Of a stretch of 64,000 bases of DNA, positions 22,545-34,262 are shown one piece after another. The stretch is from the NCBI RefSeq assembly GCF_905147045.1, contig NC_065898.1, positions 8,432,001-8,496,000 of the forward strand, given 5' to 3'. Origin of the DNA: Nymphalis io. Taxonomy: Eukaryota > Arthropoda > Insecta > Lepidoptera > Nymphalidae. Numbering within the stretch: position 1 is the stretch's first letter; the number at the start of each line of letters is the position of its first letter. The translations under genes and the position numbers were made by a program. The notes below the pieces were generated by a model. That model did not search any database, was not told the origin of the DNA, and worked only from the letters and a program-made list of their open reading frames with translations.

Positions 22545-23877
22545 TTGTAACCCTAAAAATTTTAATTTTTCAATATTTTAATTTTATTAAAATGTTGTAT
22601 TTATTTTACCTAACCTAACCGGTTTATAAAATAAATTACGGTTATCGAATCGGCATTCATTGTTTCGACATTTATTATCTATGCTGTTTGAGAGATGGCA
22701 GCACTACGTTGTTCGCCGGTCAAACATCTTTTTGATCGTTGAGCAAGCGCCGGTCGCTTACCGATGCCTGTCAGTTTAAACGATTAAATATATTCCTTTT
22801 TGTAAGTATATTCGTTGAATATACGTCATCTACTTTGTAAAACTTATTTAAGAGGTTCGAGTTACCAAGCCGTAAGTAAAACACATTGTATTCGTTTAGT
22901 CGAGGCATATTATTTGTTATTTGAGTAGTATTTAATCGATTCTTCGTTTAATTCCAGTCTTTGTATCGAAACCGTGCCTCTTGCAATATAAGTCATATAT
23001 TGCCTTATTTCTACATATTTAAACACTCCTGAGGTGAGTTGATGCATAAATTACATTCAATTCAATATATCACGTGGTTCAATATTTATTTTTATCAATT
23101 TCTTAATATTTTGTTCAAAAACTGAACATAGACCTTGTCAATGTACTAGGTGACCTGGGTCGAATCCTAATGTGATTCGAATTGTTTAAAAGCTTTGTTC
23201 CATTAAATTAAGTATAGTTCATGCTTTCTAATAATATTTTATTGCTAATTAAGCAATAATTTGCCATATTCTGACACTTTAAAAGTTAACTTTAATAACC
23301 TCAATTGTTTAGGTTATTACTTGATTTTATTAACTTATTTTTCTTTGTACCTGTGTCTAGGGCATTCTTAGGACCTTCTTAGTATTTATGCAAGATAGGT
23401 AATAAGTTGTTTTGTTCACAGGGAGTGTTTATTTTTCTTTAATTTTATATATACTTTGTATATTGCATTACAAAGTAATATAATATTTTTCGGTGAACTC
23501 AACCTAGGAATTGTGGCTGATTTGGGGCTGTTGGAGGCTCCGCTGTTTTGTGAAGGAGAGGCTGCTTGTCCTGTGGCCTGCTGTTACTGCTGGTGCTTTT
23601 TGCTGCTTCGCACTGCTTTTATTTATTTGTTCACTCATTGTGACAATGCGTTCGGGGTTTGCACTATCCTGCTTATTTCTTTATTTAAGTCTATTACTTA
23701 ATTTTAACCGATGCCAACTCGCCTACAACTAACTTGTAATATTTTATTGCATGAATGTTAACTTAATTGACCAGATGCTGTCAAGGGCCCACCCCCTGAT
23801 TTTTTATGTTGTAAATTTTATAATCTTTATGATCAGTTTTATTAATGTAACGGTAACTTGGTGGAACGAACACCGTG
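22545..23877. other. Unidentified 1.33-kb insertion in BEN-1 intron
   Basis: Flanking DNA (GCTTTGTTTTAAA on the left, ATTCTTAGTGAAATT on the right) is contiguous in the copy at 57.65 kb, so this piece is an insertion. It starts TGTAACCC and ends GTGACA, compatible with the TG...CA ends of a solo LTR. It contains an AGTTTAAACG stretch after a GC-richer part (22680-22770). No convincing ORF: the frame at 23456-23701 has low-complexity Cys/Leu content. A solo LTR is possible but unproven. Confidence 0.35.
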
Positions 23878-24377
23878 ACAATATTCTTAGTGAAATTAAA
23901 ATACATTAAAAAAATATAATTTAATTATTAACGTATTAATAATCGAGATTAATATTTGAAAGCATTGTCCGATTTATTTCCATTTAGATTAAAACTTTAA
24001 TAAAATATGGTACGTAAACGAACCTTTACGTCTTATAAATATCGTTGTTTGACTGTCATTGATGTAATAGCCAAATATAGAACAAATATTTAGGCGATCG
24101 TCGATTTACGTTTACCTATTTACAGAATAAATAAATGTACCTTGAGATGTAAAAACATTACTCGGAACAGATTATACATTAATTTAAAAAATGTCCCTAA
24201 TGAAAGATGTTGATTCTTATACACGTTTAAGGCTGCCTGTCCACCGTAGCGGAGCGAGGCAGCGGAGCGGAGTAACAGAGTAATGCGGAGCGGAGTTGCA
24301 GTCTGTGTATGTCCACCAGAGCGGAGCTAGAAAGTAATGCGGAGCGGAGTTGCGGACTATTTTTCATACGCGGGGAT

Positions 24378-26735
24378 ATGAGTACGCGACGAGTTATTTC
24401 GAGCTCTCGGCGGCAAGCGATTGATTTAGTGCTACGCGAAATGTCAGTGACAGCAGACATGTTGTCGAAACAGTTAATACGTTATTACTTTACATTACTC
24501 GAGGCAGAAGAGTTGGAGTCAGAAGAAACAGAATTATATACCATTTGAACAATTCTATAAGGAAACATAGATTTTGGTTAAGAAATCATATCAAACATCG
24601 TTCAGAACACAGTGAATATTTTACCTTTTTCCAAACTGCTGATGAAGAAACATTCGAAATTCTTATAGAGCTTTAAGATGTACTTTTCATGAACTTAATG
24701 AAGTTCATGAAAACTCTGATAGAACCATATATTCGGAAACAAGACACAAATTACAGGAAATCAATCAGTAGCTGTGAAAGATTAGCAGTGTGTTTAAAGT
24801 AAGTACACATTTAGAAGTCAAAATAACTTTTATTTTACTAAAAATCATAATCCATCTCACATTCTCGCATTTTCATTGGCTCCTGTTCGCTCTAATACAG
24901 ATGTGTCTATGTCCTGGATTGTTTGAATTTGTGAAGCGCTAGGAGTATCAGTACTAGTGTTGATATTAATTAGAGCACTAGGAGTATTGCTACTAGTGTT
25001 GATATTATTTGGAGCACTAGGAGTATCGATACTAGTTTCGATATCATTTGGAGCAGTAGGAGTATCAATACTAGTTTCGATATCACTTGGAGCAGTAGGA
25101 GTATCGACACTAGTGTTAACATTTTCGGGAGTAGGTGTTGATCCTGTAGAATAACCATAATTATTTGGAGAATACCAATTATTTTGAAGATTACTTTCTT
25201 CAGCAAATATTACCGCATTAAAGCAGGATTTTTTAATTTGAAGTTGTAAATAATACGGTAGATTTTTCGTCGACGCAGCCAAATTAAAAAAAAATAGTCT
25301 ATTTCATCGTATTTATTACTGGCTGACATCATATTTTTAAGTTCTATCCGTTCTCGTTCTAACAGTTCACGACGTTCTTGATTTTTTTTCAATAGATCTA
25401 GAATTTCATCATTCTTTCTTTTTTTGGATGTGGATGGGAGAGGCTCAAGAGCTGTTGAATTATTAGGAACACCAACAGAAGGAAGACTATTTGAATTTGA
25501 CGGCAACAAATTGCATGAATCCCGTGAACTCTCATCAATGGTATTTGGTGGATTTGAAGATGACCGGTCTCTGTTGCACATGTAAGGCAACAGAAACGAC
25601 ATGGCTTTCTGATATTTCCATTCTTTTTGTTGTTTTCTAGCCTGTCCACTCCGTGTTGCATTTTGTCTTTTTAAGGCATCTCGATGGTTATCTCTTAGTT
25701 GTTTCCATCGCGATTTTGCAGTTTTCACTGAAACAGTTAACATACACAATGTATTCTATGGTCTATTTATAAAAAAATAATAGATGCACATACGTTACGT
25801 ATAATTAAATAGGTTTATTTTTAGGTATTTAGCAACCGGTCAGTCATTTACAACGATGGGAGAGAATTTTAAAATTGGATTGAAAAGTGTATCGAGAATA
25901 GTTGATGAGGTTTGTGATGCTTTATGGAATGTATTGCAACCTCTTGTTATGCCGCAACCAACCGAAAAGGACTGGAAAGAAATCGCAAAAGATTTTGATG
26001 AACTATGGCAATTTAAAAATTGTACAGGTGCTCTTGATGGCAAGCACGTATACATCAAGGCTCCCTCGAAAACTGGGTCCTCGTTTTTCAACTACAAAAA
26101 GAGGTTTTCTGTAGTATTGATGTGTTTAGCTGATGCCAGAAGAAAAATCATTATGATTGATGTGGGCTCTATGGGGAGATTTTCTGACGCAGGAATTTTT
26201 GATAACAGCGTTTTCGGGAAAAGTCTAAAAGAGAAGAGATTAAATTTACCTGCGCCGGCACCATTGTATCAAGGTGGCGCAAAAATTCCGTTCGTATTCA
26301 TAGGAGACGAAGCTTTCCCATTAATTGAAAATTTTATGAGGCCATACCCACGTGATAAGACTAAACACAGAAAGAAAAATATTTAATTACCGATTATCTA
26401 GAGCACGTCGCATTGTTGAGGCAACTTTCGGTGTATTGACGAGAAAATGGTACGTGTATCGTAAAGACTTCGAATGCAAAATAGAAACAGTTGACAAGGC
26501 AATAAAAGCAACATGTGTTTTGCACATTTTTTTAATTCAAAGACAACCAGATTATATAAACAATATTGAAAGTAACATGGAGCAAACATTATTATCTGTT
26601 GATGATATTACAGAAACACAACATTCTAGTAACGATGGATATGAAGTTCGCGAAATGTATTGTTCATACTTCAATAATCAGGGGAAGGTTCCATGGCAAG
26701 ATTCTAGAATTTTGAAAAGAATCTCTAATCAGTAA
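24378..26735 (+). pseudogene. PIF/Harbinger transposase, two exons, frameshifted
   Basis: Cut-and-paste transposase (DDE_Tnp_4 type). Exon 1 runs 24378-24798: MSTRRVISSSRRQ, then a frameshift near 24540, RFWLRNHIKHRS, one in-frame TAA near 24675, and SSCERLAVCLK. A GTAAGT donor follows at 24799, the acceptor TTTTTAG ends at 25824, and exon 2 (from 25825) resumes YLATGQSFTTM in frame. Exon 2 has ALDGKHV (first Asp), DVGSMGRFSDAGIF, IGDEAFPL (second Asp) and, after a frameshift near 26360, NYRLSRARRIVEATFGVL (Glu). The intron contains the MADF gene's last exon on the other strand. Confidence 0.85.
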
Positions 26736-27056
26736 TATGGTTTAGGTATCGGATATTATTTAGGTATTCTTCAGTTAAATAAAAAAAATTATAGTTTAGT
26801 TAGCATCATATTTTAACTCGACTTGTATGGCACTGAGCATCTTTTGTTTAAATGATCGAAAAAATATATGAACATACGCCTACTAGAGGGTATTATAGAA
26901 TAAAGATTTATAATATTACTTACCATGCGATATTTTTGTTTCAATGATTATTTGGTTCCACGCAGCATCTTTTGTTTCATTGCATTTGTAAAATTCTGAA
27001 GACGTGTTCCAAATGCACGGAAACTTTTTCACACTATCGATAAGTTTTTCATCCAT
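24857..27056 (-). pseudogene. MADF/BESS-like DNA-binding protein of the Harbinger element
   Basis: Exon 1 is 27056-26924, starting MDEKLIDSVKKFPCIWN, a classical MADF start, with a GTAAGT donor in phase 1. Exon 2 starts at 25727 (CAG acceptor): VKTAKSRWKQLRDNHRDALK completes the MADF domain, followed by a Ser/Asn/Pro linker and a charged helix (RRELLERERIELKNMM). After EIDYFF a run of nine A (25287-25296) shifts the frame; the shifted frame continues AASTKNLPYYLQLQIKK (BESS-like) and ends in 13-residue repeats. The intron holds transposase exon 2. In PIF/Harbinger elements a second Myb/MADF-like protein assists the transposase. Confidence 0.8.
24948..25135 (-). repeat. 39-nt coding tandem repeat in the MADF gene
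   Basis: Four to five units of 39 nt, each holding an ACTAGT core and encoding 13 residues of the type DTPTAPSDIETSI. It preserves frame and forms the Thr/Pro/Asn-rich C-terminal tail of the MADF protein. Confidence 0.85.
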
Positions 27057-27924
27057 TTTCTTCACTACGTCGTCCACAAATGCACTAGTCAGACTACGCT
27101 GGTCACTGGCACACTGCGGGGCGCGAGCGCAGCCCGCACTCGCTTCCCCGCTCCACTTCCCCGCTCCGCATCTCCGCTCCGCTTACCGGTTTTGTATGAA
27201 TTTTTAAACAAGTTCGCAATTCCCTGTCCACTAAAGAGGAGCGGAGATTTTGTGCAATCTTATTGGTTAATATTTATCCGTTTCTCCGCTCCGCTGCCTC
27301 GCTCCGCTCCGGTGGACAGGCAGCCATAATATTCAAGATGTAGGATATAATTAGTGTCACTTTGCCTCAAACTGAAAACTATTCTGCGACACCAAATGGT
27401 AAAATAAAGGATATTAATAAAAATGATTAAATTAAAAATAAAACTCTTTATAATTCTAGCTACTCATTCCTTAACTGGAAAGCAAGCACCGGCGTTTGTG
27501 AACAAATCACCGAAAAAGCAATTGGGCCCCAAATTAGTAGACGATATTGTCAACACCGTCGCTGAAAAGTGCAATGTTCCTAAAAGGATTAGGTTGGTAT
27601 TCATATTTTAATCCCATAACTTTTGTACCTTTCAACTTTTTAATTTTAAGATATTTTATTAATGGAATATTTTTGTGTTATACCATCTAACAAAAGAAAC
27701 AGATAACATAAAACTAATTATTAGAATTAATTAAGTAAATGAAAAAATATGTTTTTGTAGTCCGAAGACTGTGTTAATAAAATTACAGGAGCGCCATTAC
27801 GACGAAATGTTCGGACGAAGCAAAGTTATATAAAAATCGTCAAAGGTTCAGAAAAAGCACGAACAACAAAACTGAGAGAACGTTCCGCCATCTTCTGAGA
27901 AGCGGACGAATCCACCACAGTTGA

Positions 27925-30747
27925 GATTAAAGAGACAAAGATCTAATATCAATTTGTACCATTTATTAATCAATTAAAATATGTAATTACTTTTAAATAA
28001 AGTATAAAATATACTAATAGCTTTTTTGACAAAATAATAAATCAAGTTTAAATTTAAATGTCATGACCAAAAAACTGCGGTTAACTGTAGCTATGTATAT
28101 GAAAATAAAGCATAACGGTATCTTAGTTTTTTTTGCTCATTTATCAAACATTGTAAAGCAGTGTGATGGATTAATCTTGAAACTTTCTCTGTATAAAAAG
28201 AGTCGTACGTACTTAGTTACTTAACTCAAAATAATATTAAAATTTTCGCAATTCGTAGCACTGGTACAGGTACGATACGAATAAAATAATAGCTTTACAA
28301 TTTTACCTATATTTTTATTATACATTTGCCCTCCATAGATTGGAGACATATTTGAGGCTACAACAATGTTCGTTAAGATTTGCTTATAGTAGGTATGCCC
28401 TAGTAACCATGTTATAAAGTTCGATGTAATTATTAGTATGTTACAATAATAATCAATGAATCGGTAATCTAAAGTTATAGCCAGACAGTTGTCTGACTAT
28501 ACATTTTCTTTTTTACGTAGAAGGCCATTCTATTATGCATTTTTTATACTTCGTCACTAGATGGCGTCGCAGAACATCGATATCTACGCCGTTCAACCGA
28601 ATTCCATCCAATTATTATATGTGTGTAAATCTTTTGTCCCTTATCGCGTAATTAGTTTTATCAAGGTCGGATACTCAAGTAGCGAAACAAACTGGACAGT
28701 TGGTGCGTTCATTGTGTGACAAACGATTCTAACCCTGTGAAAAGACAGAAATAATCCTTATATGGAAGATTATACAATCTTCGATATAAAAACGACCACG
28801 GTTTTATCCCTAAATGTAGTTTCTCAGTGATGATTTTTTATGCCATAGCATGACGCAACCTTATATTGCATTAAAATCCTGAAGATAATAGGATTTTCCA
28901 GTTTTTATCATTCATAACTTATAACTATTTATCATGTAAGTTGCTGACAGCGAAACCTAATAAAATGTCTCGATTTTAGATTTAAAATTGCGACTCGATG
29001 ACAATGTAAACAAATAAATACGGAGTCCAATAATAAAATTAAATGCTTCGTTATCTATAAATATGTTATTTTAATTTATTCTTTATCCTATTTAACATTT
29101 TCTTTGAATTTATTAAATATGCATTCCAACTCAAGAGGTTAACAAAGAATATATGTGGCAAACATGTTTTATAAATAATTTAATTGAGTGTTTTAGATTG
29201 CAACATCTGAGGAGAATGCTAATCCAGTACCATATATAGATACTGAAACACTATTGATAACGGAAACAAAAACAAACAATGCAACGGTTTTTGGGTGTAG
29301 TTGGAAAACCAAAAAATATTTTTATTAAAAAATAAATAAAAAGTAAAATTTAACCTCATTTTGTTTTAATTAAATCCTGAAAATTATTTATCTCCCAAAA
29401 CAGGGAATGCAGTTACTATGACAACATTATATGCATAAATTGACATACTATCTTTGTTTCAATCGCGGTTGCACGGGGACTTGGTCCGTTAGTTTCTTTG
29501 TCGACGTCAAGAATCTAACGTTTTAGTTTTCCAAATATACTGTTAACCACCCATGGTGGGACAAGGAATGTTGGCATTTATGATCTGTAAAAAGTTAAAT
29601 GTTAATATTTTCAATTTAACTTTTTAGCTTTTATTTGATAGTTTGCTCTTTTACATAATACTATGTTTTAAGAACGAATTATGATAACATATGAAGAGTT
29701 TTCTATCAATGAGATAGGGTGGAGTTGTGGCCTGCCATACCAAATTTTAATTAATGTATTTAATATAGAAAAAAAATCAGATCAGATTTAAAAACGGCGT
29801 TATTCCCGTGCCCATAATGAATATCACAGATTATTTTATATCTCAACCGTAGGCAGACAAACTAATGCTATGATCTCAACCAATTATATCATGTCTATTG
29901 AACGTCAAAAATTGGTTATTTGTATTTACTCCTCTAGTAGTTAGATTAGGCTATCGGTAGATGTAATGTAAGGAGTAAAACTTAATATATTGAAACAAAA
30001 GGTGAGCCAGGATAGCGAAAGAAGTGTTGTGTTGTTATAAACAATATTCATTAAAGAGGCAGAGTAACCACCCTGTTCAAGTTCAACAATAATTATGATT
30101 GTTCATTGTAAATACATCGCTTTTTATACAAAAGTTAAATCATTATAATGTCGGTCGTTGTAAAAATCATATCACGAAGTTAAATAACATTAAAACAAAA
30201 TTTATAATCAAATTAACTTCAATAAATATTAGGTTATTCTAAATTATATACGCGTTGGTCGTAGCGTTGAGTTTAACAATATATAAATATTCGTATCACA
30301 ATTTATAATGGTATATCACTCACACTATAGTAGTACCGTAGACAGATAAGCTTAGTTTCTCTGTCTACGAGTAGAAATAATTAATCAATTAATTATTACT
30401 AATTTCACTGCAGTCCATGTTAACCATATTAAAAATGAAGTTGTTTTGATTAATTTTATTAAGTATTTCGTAAATATTAATGTTTGATTAAAATAAAACG
30501 ACAGCATCCGTGTCTGTCTTAAAAATTCAGTTGGTTGGCGAAAATATTATTCAATTAAAAAATTAAATTTTAATAGTTATGTTAAACAAATGATATCACA
30601 CGTTCTCAACTATTGCATACGGCCAACTCTCCTCCTTGTTCCAAGCTTGGGACTGGCACTATGAGTCCCTATCCAGCGGCGGAGCTACGTAGCGTCCAGA
30701 CGTCCACGATCCACGTTAAGAGGATACTGCATTTTATGCATTTTTTC
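27925..30747. other. BEN-1/BEN-2 intergenic block, copy a
   Basis: A diverged copy of the convergent intergenic DNA also found at 47.0-48.96 kb and 58.5-61.1 kb, recognisable by CCACCCATGGTGGGACAAGG (29549-29568) and AATGTTGGCATTTATGATC. A GC-richer part at 30625-30730 is conserved in all three copies, but a 66-codon frame there in the later copies is frameshifted here, so it is not treated as coding. No other gene seen. Confidence 0.6.
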
Positions 30748-30761
30748 TGAAACATTAGATA

Positions 30762-31015
30762 CCGTAACAGCCTGTGAATGTCCCACTGCTGGGCTAAAGG
30801 CCTCCTCTCCTCTTTTTTGAGGAGAAGGTTTTGGAGCTTATTCCACACATGACACATGCAGGTTTCCTCACGATGTTTTCCTTCACCGTAAAGCACGAGA
30901 TGAATTATAATCACAAATGTAATGTAATGTAATGTAATTACAGGCACAAGGGACATAAAATCTTAGTTCCCAAGGTTGGTGGCACGCGGTCTTACCACAG
31001 GGCCATCTCGGCTTA
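30762..31015 (-). mobile_element. tRNA-headed SINE with perfect 14-bp target duplication
   Basis: Flanked by TGAAACATTAGATA at 30748-30761 and 31016-31029; the other copies (48.96 and 61.11 kb) have this sequence once, so the insertion happened only in this block. The head (right end, minus strand) reads AGCCGAGATGGCCCTGTGG, matching a tRNA-type A box. The left end has CAGCCTGTGAATGTCCCACT, a stretch I recognise from butterfly SINE/LINE tails. It is internally shortened. Confidence 0.85.
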
Positions 31016-31265
31016 TGAAACATTAGATAACATAATCGGTATTCTAAATTTTCAGAACTTATTTTTTTAAAATTATTTATTGGAGCCCGCAACTTTTCTT
31101 AAAACAAATAAAATAGTCACATAATAGATTGATAATCTTACATACCTGTAACTTGTGTCCCGGTTCCCTTGACCCCATTACCTAATTCTAATTTTTAGTT
31201 TACTATTAATTAGATGAATTTGAGCAATCGGAGTTATAGGGAGAAATATTTTCTTTCTTAACTTT

Positions 31266-31341
31266 TTAGCGCTTCTTCTTATTTTGTACGCGTGTTCTAA
31301 ACATTTTGCTTTCGTCAGCACATTTTGTGGTAATACTGGTT
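31266..31341 (-). pseudogene. BEN-2 exon D, orphan copy
   Basis: An open last exon, TSITTKCADESKMFRTRVQN then KKKR-stop, with an intact GTGTTTAG acceptor. It encodes the end of the BEN domain and a basic tail. The exons that should precede it at higher coordinates are absent; unrelated DNA begins at about 31370. Orphan fragment. Confidence 0.8.
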
Positions 31342-31369
31342 CTAAACACAAGAAACAAGAAAAATTAAT

Positions 31370-33480
31370 ATAAACTGATATAAAATCAATACATCTTTTG
31401 TAAGAATACCCCAGTAAAACAATCCTTCATATTTACTTTAAACATTTTATTCTCTTCCACACGTATCTTGTTATATAATTTTTTACTAATTAATATTTTA
31501 CAATTCAATTACAATTTTTATTTGAATTCCTGCAATCACCCTGGCAACCATCGAACGAGTCGATCTTCCCGTGTTTTTTTTCTTTTTTTATATATCGCGT
31601 AGTTTTATACGCTCAATAATTTCCAACCAGTGTTAATTTAGTTAAAAATATTACAATTATTTTCTAAAAATCTCAAAATAATTATTAAAAATCAGTCAAA
31701 CCTTACACTCGACTATCCGGATAACGTGTATGACCCCATACACGTCTCAGGTGAGAACCTTACACTCGGTAAACTGACTTATCGATTGCATGAAAAATAA
31801 ATAAATTAAAAAAAAAATTAAAACCATAAATTAAACTATCGTAATTCATATTACTTACATATACAAAAAAATACAATACATTACGATAAAACTTTTAGGA
31901 TTCAAACTTTAGATAATTACATTACATCAAAACAACCATATCACAGTATAAACAAAAACTCATAGATTTACTAAACATTTGTCAACCATTGTCCGTAATT
32001 AACTCAATTTTATATTTTTTCTTTAACCCTTAAAACTAAATTATTATCAACAATTTTACCATAAAACAACCAACTTTTTCAACATTTTCAATCCTTAAAA
32101 TTAGGTATGTACGTGACGAATACAGGTAGCGAACCCATCCATTCTCACTCCCGTCTCTCGCCAGTACATACAACCATAGAAAAAAGTAAAGTCGTGAACC
32201 AATCCGAACTCACGCTTTACACTTGATTAACCATCAACCATAGAACTAAGCAAAGTCGCACGCTCACGCTTTACACTTGTTTAACCATCCAATAGAAAAT
32301 CAAAGGTCAAGTTGCGAATCCATCCATTCTCGCTCTTGACCTGTAACAATACAAACACATTTTGTAGCCAAAATATCAATCAATCAATAATATCAATTAC
32401 AAATATCCGAAAAACATGGCAAAATAGAATTAATTACTCTGATTCTTCGTTGTCATCATCATCGCATTTCATATCACTATTATATCAAGTTCTAACGAAG
32501 CAATACGGCTGCATTCGATCTGGCGCTACAGCAGTTTTACCCTTGTTTTCATTCCCTTAAAACCAAGAATAGGCTATAACCAGCCTCTTTATATCAATCA
32601 TCTATACATATAACAAAAATGTAACCGATCGCTGTCTCTACATGAAAAAAATAGGAGTAAAACTATTATTGGGGGCCTTTATCAATGCAATAGAACCCAA
32701 AACAATGTTTGTTTGTCTGTCCGTTTGTTGCGGCTTGATTGATTTGCATGCGGTTTTCACTAATATATTGTGGAAAACTTCACATAAAATTTAGTATTTG
32801 CTTAATTCAATCGGTTTATAAATAGATAAAAAGTTATGTCAATTTCAAGAATCACGTTGAACATTTATTCGATAAAAAATGCTACAAAACAACTGTTCAG
32901 TTGAATTAGCTGAAACTCTAGCTTAAGCTTATAAATGATAGTCTTTAAAATGGTGATGATTGAAAGTTGAAAGGAAAAAAAACAAATTAAAAAAATATAT
33001 CAGTTTCAGATATTCAGATTCTTCCAATGTAACTTACATTCAGATCTATATGATCAAACACATAAAATAGCTTCATGCAGGATTCAGCTTATGCAGGTCC
33101 ATTGTCGGTTAAACGCGCCTACGCTTATATATATAAAGCACGCCGATTGCCGCGCTGTAGTGTGCATCAAAATGACTGTACAAAGTGATAGATCAGCTTT
33201 AAAATACTACCAGCATGTAGTACCCATTTAGTATCTTTATTTAAATATTTGGTAGCTATGCATACTTTTTTTAACAGATCACTAACTCAAAAATAAAGAT
33301 TTTGTTTATTATATATGCTGTTGACTTCAACATTGCGTTATTTGCATCGAACACACGTATATCGGAGACGCATGGCGTTTCCTGGTAACAGGGACCTGGT
33401 TAATCTCTGTCCGTATTCGTTGTAATACATTCTATTAGATTAGGGTAGTAGCTTATTTAAATAAACTGTATATTTATTAC
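31370..33480. other. Unassigned region with a 54-nt repeat
   Basis: No recognisable coding frame. Two copies of a segment containing CACGCTTTACACTTG start at 32211 and 32265 (period 54), within a stretch of related short sentences (32100-32340) ending in TTAACCATC. It could be the leader or LTR of an old retroelement. The stretch 32620-32680 resembles the CTGTCTGTACATGGAAG part of BEN-1 intron 1, in altered form. Confidence 0.3.
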
Positions 33481-34085
33481 GAAATAAAAACAAATTATAC
33501 CAATATATTTAAATTATTAGGATTTGACTTAAGAAATACCAAAGATTTTATGAAGCCGCCCACCAAAATTATATTATTTAACACACTTGTCCATCCTATC
33601 CTTGAATACAACAATATAATCTAGAACCCACATTAAAATGGACACATTAAATGACTAAAAAGCATCCAAGAACGTTCTCTCTTCCACCTGTCATACAGTG
33701 AATCTGACCTTAAAAGTATTCCTACCTACTGAGATAGGCTTCAGCACTATAAGATGACCTCCCTAAACTCCAGAAGAATAATAACTGACATGCTTATGTT
33801 GCATAAAATAATAAATGGAACATTAGATTGTAGCAACTTTCTTCAACAAATTAATCTTAATGTATCTTCTCTCTTATCTCTCAAAAACGTCTACAATCAC
33901 TTTTATATTTCTACATACAATTCAAATCTCGGACACTATGCTGCTAAGGAAGGATCTGCAGACTATATAATGCGCTTTCTAAACAGCACACTAACCTATA
34001 TATATTAACCTTAGAATTATATAAGTTTAAATAATTGTTTCTCAATACATAATGTTTTGTTTAAAATTGTATTATTATTATTTTC
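33480..34085 (+). mobile_element. LINE 3' fragment (jockey-like RT C-terminus)
   Basis: Plus-strand fragments in several frames: GFDLRNTKDF, LFNTLVHPILEYN, and the open piece 33754-34008 starting MTSLNSRRIITDMLMLHKII. These are the connection region and C-terminus of jockey-like LINE polyproteins. The end at about 34085 is followed by simple ATT repeats. 5'-truncated and inactive. Confidence 0.7.
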
Positions 34086-34107
34086 ATTATTTTAGTTTTT
34101 ACAGTAA

Positions 34108-34262
34108 CAGTACAGTAATAGCCTGTTAATGTCCCACTGCTCGGCCATGGCCTCCTCTCCCTTTCGAGGAGAAGGTTTGGAGCTTATTCCACCACGCTGC
34201 TCCAATGCGGGTTGGTAGATTACACAGGTGGCATAATTTGAATGAAATTAGTAATTTTTATT
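34108..34262 (-). mobile_element. SINE fragment
   Basis: Contains AGCCTGTTAATGTCCCACTG and GAGGAGAAGGTTTGGAGC, the same family as the SINE at 30.8 kb, and continues into the CACGCTGCTCCAATGCGG part that the other copy lacks. No tRNA-like head remains. Confidence 0.65.

Larger units (their letters stand above)
24231..27325 (+). mobile_element. PIF/Harbinger DNA transposon
   Basis: 3095 bp with terminal inverted repeats of about 42 bp (24231-24272 and 27284-27325), starting GGCTGCCTGTCCACCG and differing by one base. TAA lies on both sides, matching the usual 3-bp target duplication, and the empty site is seen at 7190-7205. It carries a PIF-type DDE transposase on the + strand and a MADF-type DNA-binding protein on the - strand, whose exons interleave. 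Subterminal repeats of GCGGAGCGGAG extend inward from both ends. Both genes carry frameshifts, so this copy is probably inactive. Confidence 0.92.
22055..27924 (+). pseudogene. BEN-1 copy II' (22-28 kb), split by insertions
   Basis: A plus-strand copy carrying intron A-B DNA (22055-22373), exon B from about 22374 to 22454 without its acceptor and first residues, exon C at 27452-27592, and exon D at 27789-27924. Defects seen: the exon-B acceptor is deleted; exon C has AT where the others have the AG acceptor (CTTTAT versus TTTTAG) and lacks one Val codon; exon D lacks one A in the AAAAAAG run, shifting the basic tail. Two insertions lie in intron B-C: an unidentified 1.33-kb segment and a Harbinger transposon. 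No exon 1 or exon A is present. It is dead. Confidence 0.8.

Noticed and set aside
23456..23732. Two overlapping frames rich in Cys and Leu as a membrane protein
   Set aside because: No homology recognised, low complexity, inside an insertion into a dead gene copy.
32211..32290. CRISPR-like spaced repeats
   Set aside because: Only two units with related spacers, in a eukaryotic genome and with no cas genes.
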